This document shows, one piece after another, positions 1 to 11,051 of a DNA stretch of 64,000 nucleotides. The notes under the pieces were generated by a model. That model had not been told where the DNA came from. It did not search any database and was given only the letters and a program-made list of their open reading frames with translations. Source of the stretch: Yamagishiella unicocca (lineage: Eukaryota; Chlorophyta; Chlorophyceae; Chlamydomonadales; Volvocaceae); NCBI GenBank assembly GCA_003116995.1, contig BDSL01000002.1, forward strand, positions 1 to 64,000, read 5' to 3'. Each line of letters opens with the position of its first letter. Within the stretch, counting starts at the first letter, position 1. Both the position numbers and the translations under genes were made by a program.

Positions 1-24
1 TTCCCGCCCTCACGTGGCACCCAC

Positions 25-3000
25 CAGCAGCGCCAGCGCCTCCATCATCACAGCCAGACGCAGCGCCGGCAGCGGCTCCACCCCAGCAGCCGCAGCGCCA
101 GAGACACCACCCGCGACGCCGGCTTGCCCTCCGGCCCGGCCCGCCGCGCCCCGCCGGCCCGACATCACCTTCGCCTCCGCCGCCTCCAGCCGCAGCAGAC
201 ACTGGTAGGCGGCGCGGCGCAGCAAGTGGTGCGGTGGCGGTGGCTCCGGGCCCTGCTGCCCCGGTGGAGCGGTCCACGATGTGTGGGTGAGCGGAGGTGG
301 CGGCCGGCGGCCAGTGCGGTGAAGGCCGCTACGAGCGCGGGGCAGGACCCCGCTTGCTGCGGGTCTGGGGTGGTTGAGGCTTTACGGGAGCCCGCGCGGG
401 GACGGGGGCGGGGGCGGCGTTGGGTTTGAAGGCTGCTGCCTCTGCGACGTCGGGGCTGGCGAAGCGCAGCAGCTGGCGCGCACGCCAGCCGTACAGCTCC
501 AGCGCCTTGGCCTCCGCGCCGGCTCCGCGGCCCTGCCTGCGCAGTGGGGAGGCAGGCGGGCGGTCCGGCAGGCAGGGAGGGGCGCATGGGAGCAGCGGGA
601 AGGGTACGGATCCAGCGGTGTAGCTACAGTTCCATGTGTTGCGGGGTGGGCGCGGATGGACCGGGAGAAGGCTGTCCCGCGGACCCTCTCGCCTCCTCCC
701 CTCTCGCCTCCTCCCCTCTCGCCTCCTCCCCTCTCGCCTCCTCCCCTCTCGCCTCCTCCCCTCTCGCCTCCTCCCCTCTCGCCTCCTCCCCTCTCGCCTC
801 CTCCCTCTCGCCTCCTCCCCTCTCGCCTCCTCCCCTCTCGCCTCCTCCCCTCTCGCCTCCTCCCTCTCGCCTCCTCCCCTCTCGCCTCCTCCCCTCTCGC
901 CTCCTCCCCTCTCGCCTCCTCCCCTCTCGCCTCCTCCCTCTCGCCTCCTCCCCTCTCGCCTCCTCCCCTCTCGCCTCCTCCCCTCTCGCCTCCTCCCCTC
1001 TCGCCTCCTCCCCTCTCGCCTCCTCCCCTCTCGCCTCCTCCCCTCTCGCTCCTCCCCTCTCGCCTCCTCCCCTCTCGCCTCCCCCTCTCGCCTCCTCCCT
1101 CTCGCCTCCTCCCCTCTCGCCTCCTCCCTTCCTCCCCTCTTCCCTCTTCAATCGACCAGTTTCGTCTACTACCGGTACCGGCACCTCCCCCCCTTCCCGG
1201 GCCCCATCCCACCCGCCCTCCTGCCCAGCCGCCGCCCTCCCGGCCGCACCTGGGTTGACGGACAGCGCCAGCGACGTCATCGCCGCCAGGCAGGCCGCCC
1301 CCACCGTGTAGTTGTGCGAGGGGTGCAGGCAGTCCCGCAGCAAATAGTCGTCCAGCAGCCCCAGCAGGCGGGACAGCAGGGAGGCGTGGGTGGGGCGGAG
1401 CAGACCAGCAGCCTCGATGACGGCAGCCAGGTACGACGAGTCGTCGTACATGTTCTCTGCGCGCGGGGGCGGGGGGCGGGGGTACAAGGAAGAACCGGTT
1501 ACGGGGCCCGGGGGGGGGGGGTTACGAGGAGCGCGCGCGGGCGAGGAAGGTGTATGTGCAGCGCACTTCTTCCAACCTTCCGACCATGCCGCCTGAGGTG
1601 GCTGAGGTGGCTGACGTGGCTGGGCGGAGTCCCAAGAGGCCCCGCAGGCCTGGCTTGCGGTTGAGGGTGGGCAGCTGGCCCCACCCCCCGTGTGGCACCC
1701 GGCAGAGCAGAGCCAGGGGGAGACTGTCACGAGCACAGCCTGGAGCGCATGTCGTACATACCCCACCACCCCGGCTGTCCTATACCGTTGTCTTTTCGTA
1801 CGCGGGTTATCCTTATCCATGCAACCCAACCCCCAGCCCACAACCTCCTTCGCCTATGTCCTGTACACGGGCTTCCTCGGCCCCCTCCCTCCCCCGGTTC
1901 CCCCCTGGTGTCCCCCCGCACCTGAGTTGTCGTTGTTGGTTAGGATGTCGGTGACCAGCTGCATGGCCTCTGGGGTGCTGTTGAAGGACACGTCCCGGAT
2001 GTTGGCGAGGCAGGCGGGGATGGCCTGGGGGCGGGACGGGGGCGGGAGGGGGCGGGAGGTGCAGGGCGCCGCGGAGGGGAGGGGAGGGGGAGGGGAGGGA
2101 AGAGGAGGGGGAGGGTGGCTTCGTGGTTGTTGGGCGGCACGTCGGCAAACACCAGGAACGAGGGGACGGGAACTTGCCGGCGGCACTCCGTGAGGGGGAG
2201 CGGGGCGGGACAGGCAAGCAAGTTGGGGGGGGGGGGGGTTGCAAGGGAAACCCATGTACGAAGGGGAAGTTTGGAGCGGGGGGTCGCGGGACGGAGCTCC
2301 GAAACCCTGTCCCTCCCGGCTCCCACCTGCAGCACCAGGTGCGCCCCCAGGTCCGCCCAGTAGTTGGGTCGCAGCACTGCGCTGGCGGGGTCGCGGCACT
2401 GGTCGTAGAAGTACGACAGCAGGTTGGGGGCGGCTGCGCGCGGGGAGGGGAGGAGGAGGAGGGGAGGCGGCGCAGGGAGGGTTGGCGGGAGTGGTGGTGG
2501 GGCGGGGGCGGGGGCCGGGGGGGGGTTCAAGGGTTGACGCATACACACGTCGCGAGGCGGAGGCCGGGAGTCGCTGCCTTGGGTCTGCCCTCGTATTGCC
2601 AGCCTGCAGATCGCCGCCAAGAACGGCCTGCTTTGCCGGACATCGCGAGGCCCGCCCAGGCTGTCCCGCCCGGCCTGCATACCGCCGGGTATCCTCGCTG
2701 CCCGCCTGCCGCCCGCGGCCGCAACATTGCTGTACCCTCTACCGGCCCCGCACCGCCCAGGCTACAACAGGATCCGGATCCGGACCCCGATCTGGCCCTG
2801 GCCCTGCGCCCCCCCGCCGCGTCGTGTCACCAGGTCTTCTCTCCCCCCAGCCGCTCGCGCCCCCTCCCCGCACCCCCCCCCCGGCCCCCACCTGGCTGTG
2901 TGCTCATGGACGCCGAGAAGGCCGCCAGCGCCCTCGCCGCCTCCACCCTCACCCTGCAGTACACCCCCGCCCCCCGCACCGCCTCCAGCAGGGCCCCGAT

Positions 3001-6000
3001 GACGGAGGAGGAGTCGGCGGCGCCGCTGGACTCCAGCTGCAGGCCCAGCCGCATAAGGCCCTGCATGGAGAGCAGGAAGGGGAGGAGGAGGAGGGGGAGG
3101 AGGAGCGGCGGGGTGGAGTGTGTTTGAGGGTGGAGCGAGTGGAGAAGAGGGTGCGCTGCGAGTACGTGCACCGCCTCCCCTCCTCCCGCCTATCACCCCC
3201 CGCCTATCACCCCCCGCCTCCCGCCGGCCCCCCCTCCCGCCACGGGTTTTTGGGGCATCCCCGGGTCTTCCTCAAACCCCCTCCCGCCGCCCCCTGCCCG
3301 CGCACCTGCACCGCCAGCGACTGCGCCACCACGTCCTTGGAGTTCCGGAGCTGCGCCACCCACATGGACTCGGTCTGCAGCACCACCACATCGCACAGCC
3401 ACTCCTGGCCCGGGTCCACACTGGGAGGGGGAGGAGGAGGGGGAGGGGCGGAGCGGCAGCAGGAGAGGTCACTCTTTCCACCCCCTTACGGGTGTATGAA
3501 CATCGTTAAGCTACCTACTAGTTTCCCGCCCGCGAGGGGAGCGATAAGAGAAGGCTGGCGGCCCGGTTTCGGCAGACGCACACAGCGGTCCCTCCCCCTC
3601 CTCCTCCTCCCCCTCCTCCTCCCCCCACTCCTACCCCTCCCCCTGTTTTACTCATCCCCCTGTTTTACTCATCCCCCTGTTTTCTCTCGCCTCCACGGGT
3701 CTTCCTCGAAATCCCCCTACCACCCTCGCTCAGAACGCCTTTCCTAAACGGTTCTTTCCTCGCATCCCCGGGTCTTCCTCGAAACCCTCGCGCCGCCCCG
3801 CCCGCACCGGAAGTACTGCACCGGAATGCGGTGCTCGTCCACCGGCGCCGCCACCGGCTGCGTGCCGCCGCCCTCCTCGTCGCCGTCGTCGCCGCCAGCC
3901 GCCGCGCCCGCCACTCGCTTCCTGCGCCCCCGCTGCCCCGGCTTCGTGGTGATCTCAATCTCGTGCACCACCGCGTCCACGTGCGCCTCCATGCGCTCCA
4001 CGACCACCTCCTGTACGGCGCCGTCGTTGTCGTACACCGCCACCTGGTGGGGAGTCACGGGCGGGAGGGAGGGAGGAAGGCGTTGCGCTTGCGCCGCCGC
4101 TACCCCTAACCCCGTCCGCAGCCCTCCAGCCCCTTGTTGAAACCCTGCTGTCATTCCGTCGTCGGCCACGTCGTACACCCCGGTGCCCTTGGTACCCTCT
4201 TTCGCCATGTCGTACACTCCTGCCCCCGTAACATATCGTACAGTCACGGCGCGGAGCGCCCAACCCCCATCCCCCTTTCCGCGATCCCAATGTCGTGCAA
4301 CCGGGTCTTTTTCTTGGCACCCCCCCCCAAACCCTTTCTTTGTCGCTTGTCGCCAACCCCCCAAACCCCTCCAAACCCCCCAAACCCCCCACACCCACCT
4401 TGATTCCCCGCCCCGCGGTTTCGCTCTTGCTACGCTGCGCACTGGCGTTGCGGCCCGCCGCCGCCACCTCCGGGCCGCCCTCCTGCTTGAGCGCCACCAG
4501 CAGCGTGTTGTTGCGCCGCACGAACGAGAAACCCGCGGTCAGGCGCGGGCAGCCCCTGCCGTACACCCAGCGCTCCGCGAACGCCGCCACGTCCTTGGCC
4601 ATGCCCGCCGCCGTGCCGCACTCGCTGACGAAGCGGCGGGTGCTGAGCAGGCGGTTGGACACGCCGCGGGAGGGGCTCCACACGCGAAGCGTGTTGGCGG
4701 CGCTGCGGCACACAGCCTGCGGACAAAGAGGGGGGGGGGGCGGGGGTTTCGAGGAAGACCCGTGGATGCCAGAAAAAACAGTTTGGGACAGACGTTCTGA
4801 GATGCATGCTGGAGAACTGGGGCGCGGGGGTGTGGTCGCAGACGCAGGGAGTGCGGTCACGGCACTGAGCCCTCCCCTGCATTCCACTCATCTCAATTCC
4901 ACTCAACTATACTCAAGGGCGGGGAAGGGCTTCCACCGCGCCCAGCGAGGTGTATGTGGCATGATCTCGCGCGCGTGTATGTGTATGTGTGCGTGTGTGT
5001 GTTGGGGTGCGTGCATCCGGTACGTGCACCTGCCTTGTAACCCTCCGACCCCCCCAGCCTCCCGGCACCAACACCCTCCCCCCCCCCGCCTGCCTGCATG
5101 ATGCTTCGGAAGCTGTCCTCCCCCGTGCGCTTCTCCAGCATGCGGAGCACCGTCACCGCCTTCCAGCGCCGCAGCGGGGAGGGGTCCAGAGACTACGAGT
5201 GCGGGGGGCCAGGCGGGGGGAGCGGGAGGGGAGGGGGAGGGGGCAGGCGGGGGGGAGCGGGAGGGGAGGAGGGGGCCAGGAGGTTGCTGAGCGAAGCGGG
5301 GCAAGGGCGGCTGCGGGGCCGTTGTGTCGAGGACACACAGCGAGCTCGTTGCGGCTTTAGCACTCAGGGAACGGGACACGTATCCAGGCCTTGGTAATAC
5401 GATTACTATCGATATATCGTATTACGATGAACATACGAGGGCGGCCGTCGTACCTCGCTGCCGTACATCTGACTCAGCGGGTCCTTGCGGCGGCGCCTGG
5501 GGCCCTGGCCCTGGCTCTGGCTGCCAGCTGCCGCCGCCGCGCCGCCGGCGCCGTCCGGCAGCTCGTCCGTGTCGTCGTACTGGTTCTGCGGGCACAGCGG
5601 CGGCGGCTGCCCGTCGTCGCCCGTCAGCACCGCCTCCCGCTCCTTGAACCTCCTGCGGGGGAGCGGCGACAGGCGGAGGGGGCAGGCAGGGTGAGGAGTG
5701 CGTCTGTGGGAGGCTTTCGGCCGGCGTTTGGTGCAGCGGCGGCAGCGAGAAGACGTTTGTCCGGCTGCGCGTGTCGCTATGTTGCGACAGGCGGCAAGTA
5801 GCGCCGGCATCCAGACCGCCGAGGATCCTGTGTGGTGTGGTGCTGTCGTGTGGCTGGCCATGACCCTGCCACAACACACACCGCCGCTCCAGGGAGGGGG
5901 CGCGCCCCTCTGCTCGCGTTGCCCCGCGGGACAGCAGCCCTACACAGCACCCTACACAGCACCCCTACAGCAGCTCCCAGTTCTCCTCCCGCCACCGGCC

Positions 6001-9000
6001 TTCATTCCGCTCTGCATAGCTCCTATCCTAGCAACCCCCCCTCAACCCCCCCATCGCCCGCTTCTGTTTCTTCTCTTTTACACCGCTCCGACAGGCCGCC
6101 GCCACAGGTTTGCCGGTAGTCAGTTCCAGTGCTCCAGCATGCGCCCACAAAATTGGCGTCCGACGACCATGCGCCAACTATCCTGTCCCGTTGCGTAAAA
6201 CGGTTTTTATACATCCCATCGCCCGCTATTTTCTTCCCTCTGTTTCCTGTGTCGTGTAAACGGGTCTTCTCGCCCCCCGGGTCTTCAGCCCGTCACGTAT
6301 GTTCCATACGGTTTTTCTTTCGTACGCAGGTTCTCCTTGCACCCCGCCCGTCACCCACCGGTACGCCACCTCGTTCTGCCCCAGCCACGCCTTGAAGAAC
6401 AGGTCCGCCAGCAGGCCCGCCAGGCCCTCCACCAGCCACACATCAGAGGAAGACCTGCGCCCGGGGGCCCGAGGAGAGCGGTGCGAGCGGGGAGTGGTGC
6501 TCAACGCCCAAAGCGATAACCAGCGAGGCCAGGGAGGGGCGAGGAGGGCCCCCCGGCGCCAGGCGGCAGTCTGCTCGCTTGTCCTTTTCGCAACAAGGCA
6601 CAACCAGCCCAGAGCGCCGCAGCGAACATCATGTTTTTATCCCAGCTTCCAGCCTCCGGAGCCCCTACTAAGCTACCCCAGTCCCTCGCGGCGCTGACGT
6701 AAGGTCGCTGGCTGGACGCACCGCCGATTCCGATGAAACAACCAGCTTCAAAACCGGCGCCATCGCCTCCCGCTGCCCGTCCCGGCCTTGTCCGCTCCCT
6801 CCCTCCTTCCCTCTCCCACCTGGGCTGCAGTATGACGCCGAACCACTGCTTCGCCAGCGCCTCCGCCAGCGCCATCTTGCCGTCCAGCGCCGCCTCCACC
6901 GCGGTGTCGCTGTGGAGCAGCTCGCTGCTGGCCTGCAGGAGGGGCGCAGGGGGGTAGGCGGGGGCCAGGAGGGGAGGTAGGAGGGGCGCAGGGGGTAGGC
7001 GGGGGGCAGGAGGGGAGGTAGGAGGGGGGCAGGAGGGAGGGTAGGAGGAGAGAACTATGAACGGCAGAGTCTGTGGCCGGGGCCAGGAAAGGCGCGGCAG
7101 GGCGTGCCCCTCACTCCCCCCTCGCGCATGTCCTCCGATGTCCGGCCCCCATGCGACCCCCCTGGTAGCACGCCAGCGGGCCACGTGCCACCCACACCAA
7201 CGCAACACGGCAGGACCTAATCCCCTGCCCCGCCCCGCAGGTCCCGCCCCGGCGCTCCTCCCTGGACCTCCCCTCCGGCCCCGGCCCCGCAGCCCCAGCT
7301 CCCTCACCACGATGCACCCCGCCGCCACCTGCACCGGGGTGACGGCCAGCTCCGACGGAATGAACACCACCTGGGGGGGTGTACCGGGCAGGTCGGGCAG
7401 CGGCAGGCCGGGCGGAGGCGGGTCAGAGGTGGGGTTCGAGGAAGACCCGTGGGGGCCGGCGTCGCACGGCGCAGACGGAGCCCCCAAAGCCCCGTGGCCA
7501 CTGCCCCACGACTTCCCCACTGCCCCAAAGCACACTGGCTACCGCATCCAGATCTCCAGGCTTGCCCGCCAATCCACCAGCTCACCTGCAGGTGTCAGCC
7601 CGCCCCACTCAAGCCCCGCAGCACGCACGCACACACACACTTCTCGTGGACCCACTCTGGGCTTCCTTCGGTAACTATTGGCGCCTCGCCCTGCCTCCGG
7701 ATTCCTTGGTCTCATCGCGCTCAGTCTCCTTCGCGGCTCAGCTCAGCATACTTAAAACACACACATACCGTTTTTCCCGCTCCGCCGGCCCCGTACCTGC
7801 AGCTGGCTGAGCGGGAAGTTGACTGTGGATGCTATCTGGTACTCCTTGAAGGGCAGGTAGAAGAAGCGGGTGGTGGCCTGCAGCAGGCCCATGCAGCTGG
7901 GCAGGCCGAAGTGGGTGATGGTTGTGGAGTCCTGCAGGGGCGGGTTGGGCGGGGTGGGTGGGTGGGTGGTGACGGTCAGGCATGAGAGGAAACCGTCCGG
8001 AGGGGGGCGGACGGACGAGTCGAGTACCAGCGGTCCCTGTCGGAAGGCCCGTAGGGGCGGCCGGCGAATTGACGCGCGATGGCGGCGCCACCGTTGCCAT
8101 AGGGCCCCCATGAGGCATGAGCGCTGATGGACTAGTGCGACAGCCGCACCCGTCGTACCATACCTGTACCCTTCGACGGCTGCCGCCCCTGTCCCCGAGC
8201 AGTGCCCCCAGCCCCCGGCGGCCCCTCACCTGCGGCCCGCCCGCCCCTCCGGCCCCCGGCTGCTGCTGCTGCTGCTTCAGGAAGGACTCCACCAGCTGGT
8301 CGGTGCGGCCCTGGTACTGCGGCACCACCGCCAGCGGCCCCACGGTCACGTGCACGTGGCAGGGCGCCACCGCCACCGACTGCTCGTAGTACCACACCTT
8401 GGCGTACGGCCGCGGCCTCCCTGGAGCGCTGGGTGGGGCGCGCTTGGGCGTACACGGCGCCGCCGGCGGCTTCCCGGCGGGCGCCGCACCGGTGCCGGCG
8501 TCGGCGGGGACAGCCGCAGCCGCAGCCGCGATTGCCGGGGAGAGCGGCCCCGCGGCCGCACCCTCCCCAGCACCCGCGCCCGCACCCTCCCCCGCCGGCT
8601 GCTGGCGCGGCACGTCAACATCCATCGCGTCCCCGCCGGCTGCTGCAGTTGCAGTTGCCGCTGTGGCAGCGGCAGTGGCAGTGGCAGCGGCAGGGGCAGA
8701 AGCAGTGGCAGTGGCCTGCCCGGCCGGAGGCTGCCCCGCCTCAGCGCCTCCCGCCGCCAGCGCCTCGCCAGCTGGAGCGGCTTCGGCTGCCGCTGCAGCA
8801 GTGGCCGCTGCAGCAGTGGCCGCTTCGACGGCGCCAGCGCCGCCCCCTCCGCCTGCAGCCGGTGCGTCCACCTCCATGGCGTCACCCTCCGCCACCTTAC
8901 CCAAGCCCGGCGGCTGCTGCGGCTGCTGCTCCTCCGCCTGCTTCGGCGCCTCAGCCGACGCGCCCTGCTGGTCCACCCCGCCCTCCAGCAGCGGCCTCGC

Positions 9001-10083
9001 CTGCTGCGCCGCCCCGCCCTCCAGCAGCGGCCTCGCCTGCTGCGCCGCCCCGCCCTCCAGCAGCGGCCTCGCCTGCTGGTCCGGCTCCGCCTGCTGCTCC
9101 TCCGGGCTGCCCACCAGCAGCCGCTGACTCACCAGCGCGCCGCTGCACACCGCCACGTCCTGCAGCCCCGCCTCCACCTGCAGCTCCCAGGTGTGGAGGC
9201 TGGTGGGCAGGTCCACGCAGGGCAGCAGCGAGCGGGCGCGGTTGAACTGCGTGTCCGTGGTCATGAGGCCGTCCAGGTAGCGGACCGCGTTGTCGGACCC
9301 CAGCTTGCGGTAGCGCACCGTCACCTTGACGGCGGCAGCCATGAGGGGGTCGTGGAGCAGGTGCTGGCGGAAGGTTTCGGAGCAGTGGGCGAAGTCCGAG
9401 GCGAGGAGCTCGCTTTGGGAAGGCCCCGCGCGCGGCGGCGAGGAGCCCGTGCCGACGCTCGCGGTTTGCGAGGCCAGCATGTCCGGGTCAGCGCCTGTGA
9501 TCCCGCGGATGGTGGGATGAGGGGGGGAGAGCGAGAGTGGGCGGTGTGGCGTTTGGGCGGGAGAGGGTCAGCCACGCAGCAGGGGCTGGGGGAGGTTGAT
9601 GGTCAAGACCCGCGGGGCGATCTGAAAAAGACATATGTTGCTCACCGCCATGGTGGGAGCCCAGCGGTATGGCAAGGTCGCCCTGGGTCCGTTCCGCCTT
9701 CAGAGCGGCGCGATAGTCGTCCGCGACATAGTCGGCAAAGTCTTGGGTGCTGTGCTCAGCACTTTCGTCCACACTTTGCTGCTTATGGCGTTCGATCCGC
9801 CGTGCTTCAACGACGCAAGAGCCGACGCGGACCTCGTCAATTTGTAGGTTCCGCGCATGCAACGCAACAAACTGGTCCCGTCCAGGGCGAATATAAAGCT
9901 CCGTGACCCTGCAATTCAGGTCATTTATTTGCGTCAAGCGCCGATTGCCTCCAATCCTTTCTTTTCCTCGGACACTTACCCATGCAGCACACGCCGCTCC
10001 GGGTCCACGCGAAGCCTCACACGCTGATGCAGCACATGCGCAAACTCCACAGAGCTATCCATGGGCCCCGCCGTTACCGCCAT
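25..10083 (-). CDS. TAF2: TFIID subunit 2 (TAF2), C-terminus beyond window
   Basis: TAF2 is the M1-aminopeptidase-like subunit of the general transcription factor TFIID and helps bind core promoters in the nucleus. Eighteen exons keep frame (about 1,337 residues): 10083-9980, 9908-9646, 9494-8230, 7931-7797, 7370-7308, 6932-6820, 6454-6359, 5652-5454, 5192-5094, 4716-4399, 4043-3808, 3420-3306, 3060-2892, 2433-2327, 2024-1922, 1456-1213, 536-386, 255-25. Recognisable blocks are ARSLLPCVD, KQWFGVILQP, DVWLVEGLAGLLADLFFK, ERWVYGRGCPRLTAGFSF and RNSKDVVAQSL, in the order of human TAF2. The peptidase HEXXH site reads AEALAK, so the zinc ligands are absent, as expected for TAF2. Exon 3 carries a ~225-residue Ala/Gln-rich insertion. 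The start ATG at 10083 is followed by a second in-frame ATG at 10062. The exon 9 donor is GC. The last two exons, and the exon 16 donor across the minisatellite intron, are the least certain. Confidence 0.9.
684..1140. repeat. Polypurine/polypyrimidine minisatellite in TAF2 intron
   Basis: About thirty copies of a 15-bp unit CTCGCCTCCTCCCCT, with occasional 13-14-bp variants, fill the TAF2 intron between exons 16 and 17. The transcribed (minus) strand reads as the purine unit AGGGGAGGAGGCGAG. The array is open in several frames, which produces long spurious ORFs on both strands. Confidence 0.95.
3692..3787 (+). repeat. Dispersed ~80-bp repeat, one partial and one longer copy
   Basis: A partial copy (3692-3716, core CCACGGGTCTTCCTCGAAA) is followed by a longer copy (3731-3787) that contains CAGAACGCCTTTCCTAAACG and CCGGGTCTTCCTCGAAACCC. 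Both lie antisense to TAF2, and the longer one sits about 21 nt beyond the exon 11 donor at 3808. A further remnant at about 3253-3280 lies about 26 nt beyond the exon 12 donor. Confidence 0.75.
4741..4822 (-). repeat. Dispersed ~80-bp repeat, copy in TAF2 intron 9
   Basis: Reverse-orientation copy of a short interspersed repeat with core CCACGGGTCTTCCTCGAAA, preceded by CTCCAGCATGCATCTCA. It is in sense with TAF2 and ends about 24 nt before the exon 10 acceptor (exon starts at 4716). The best other copies are at 46923-47003, 28331-28400 and 3731-3787. Confidence 0.8.
7433..7452 (-). repeat. Partial dispersed repeat core in TAF2 intron 4
   Basis: Twenty-base match to the core CCCACGGGTCTTCCTCGAAC in sense with TAF2, about 63 nt upstream of the exon 5 acceptor. 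Only the core is recognisable, so common ancestry with the longer copies is likely but not certain. Confidence 0.5.
7640..7762 (+). repeat. 123-bp dispersed repeat, TAF2 intron copy
   Basis: Nearly identical to 18007-18129 in DGD1 intron 6. Both begin CTTCTCGTGGA and end close to AAAACACAC, with only scattered substitutions. This copy is antisense to TAF2. It probably marks a short mobile element or the 3' end of a retroelement, but no coding or terminal structure is visible. Confidence 0.85.
8986..9093 (-). repeat. 36-bp tandem repeat inside TAF2 exon 3
   Basis: Three copies of a 36-bp unit start at 8986, 9022 and 9058. They encode three repeats of the 12-residue unit QQARPLLEGGAA in the non-conserved TAF2 insertion. 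They keep frame because the unit is a multiple of three. Confidence 0.9.
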
Positions 10084-11051
10084 GGCGGACCTCCCGCCAA
10101 CGGACTCATGGCGGTTGTAAGACGAGCATAAGCAGTATGTTAAAGAAACAACAGTGACCTTCAGTAACTTTGTGTGGCAGTTTATTTGCCTAACGTGGTC
10201 AATAGGTGGCGTTTGGCGTGCTGTTGAGGTCCGTACACTCGTACCACTTGAGCTCGGTGCCAAGGTGTGCCCTGGTGTGCAGGCATTTGCAGTATCCTGT
10301 TGGCAACAGCCCTTGCTGATCAGGAAAGCGACAGCGGGCAGCTGGTTTGATCTGGCGACGTGTCGCTGCGTGGGCAGGTGTGGGCTGGCGACAGAGCTTG
10401 TCCCGTTCGTCACCGGCCGGAGTAGGTGTACGACTGCGTGCGTGTTGCGCCCTGCTCCTGGTGGTAAGGACCTTGAGCCCGAAAGGATTCCGTAGGCGGA
10501 GTCGCCGCTCCGGCCCGAGTTATTTCAATCTGCGTGCCCATCCCATCCCATCATACTAGTGGTCGGCGGAGCGTTATCGCATCTCCTCTCCATTACATTT
10601 CGCCTAGCACCCCTCACTGGGAGGGGGCCAGATGGTCTTCACCAAGGTGCCGCATGGCGGCATTCCAGTCAGTCATGAAACAAAATTGAAGCGGGCAGTC
10701 AGCTGCAGTATCAACCCGCAAGCATTACCAAACCCGTGCGAACAGCTCCTGCTTCAGTTCCCTCCCCATCATCACCTAGTCGTGCAGCAGATGCCGGCAA
10801 AAAACGGCAACCCCCATAGCCTGAAATCAACCAATCACTACCCTCCTACGAACTCACCAATCTCTCTCGCTCCCTCACCCGCAGCATGGTACACTCTCTC
10901 CAGCCTCGCAACCTCCCTACTACTTTCACGCCTCCAACCTCTCTCGGCATACACATCCTGGCACAGGACGGGGAAACATGGTCTGCTGGTCGCGGACACT
11001 CGACCCAGTCGCCCATGACGTCTGGCAACTCCTATCGTCATAGGTAAGGGT
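10084..11051. other. VIPP1 3' region and TAF2 5' flank; no gene seen
   Basis: Both flanking genes are on the minus strand. The left part holds the TAF2 promoter and 5' leader, and the right part holds the VIPP1 3' UTR. No further conserved reading frame was found on either strand. A TGTAA-type signal for VIPP1 lies at 10593-10597. Confidence 0.6.
10593..10597 (-). terminator. Candidate VIPP1 polyadenylation signal (TGTAA)
   Basis: TGTAA on the minus strand about 455 nt past the VIPP1 stop codon. TGTAA is the usual poly(A) signal of volvocine nuclear genes. It is assigned by position only. Confidence 0.5.

Noticed and set aside
382..1841. Very long open frames on both strands across the 15-bp minisatellite
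   Set aside because: They exist only because the repeat unit contains no stop in several frames; TAF2 exons on either side place the array in an intron.
8202..9906. Long plus-strand open frames opposite TAF2 exon 3
   Set aside because: Shadow frames of a GC-rich exon; the minus strand carries the TAF2 motifs and valid splice sites.
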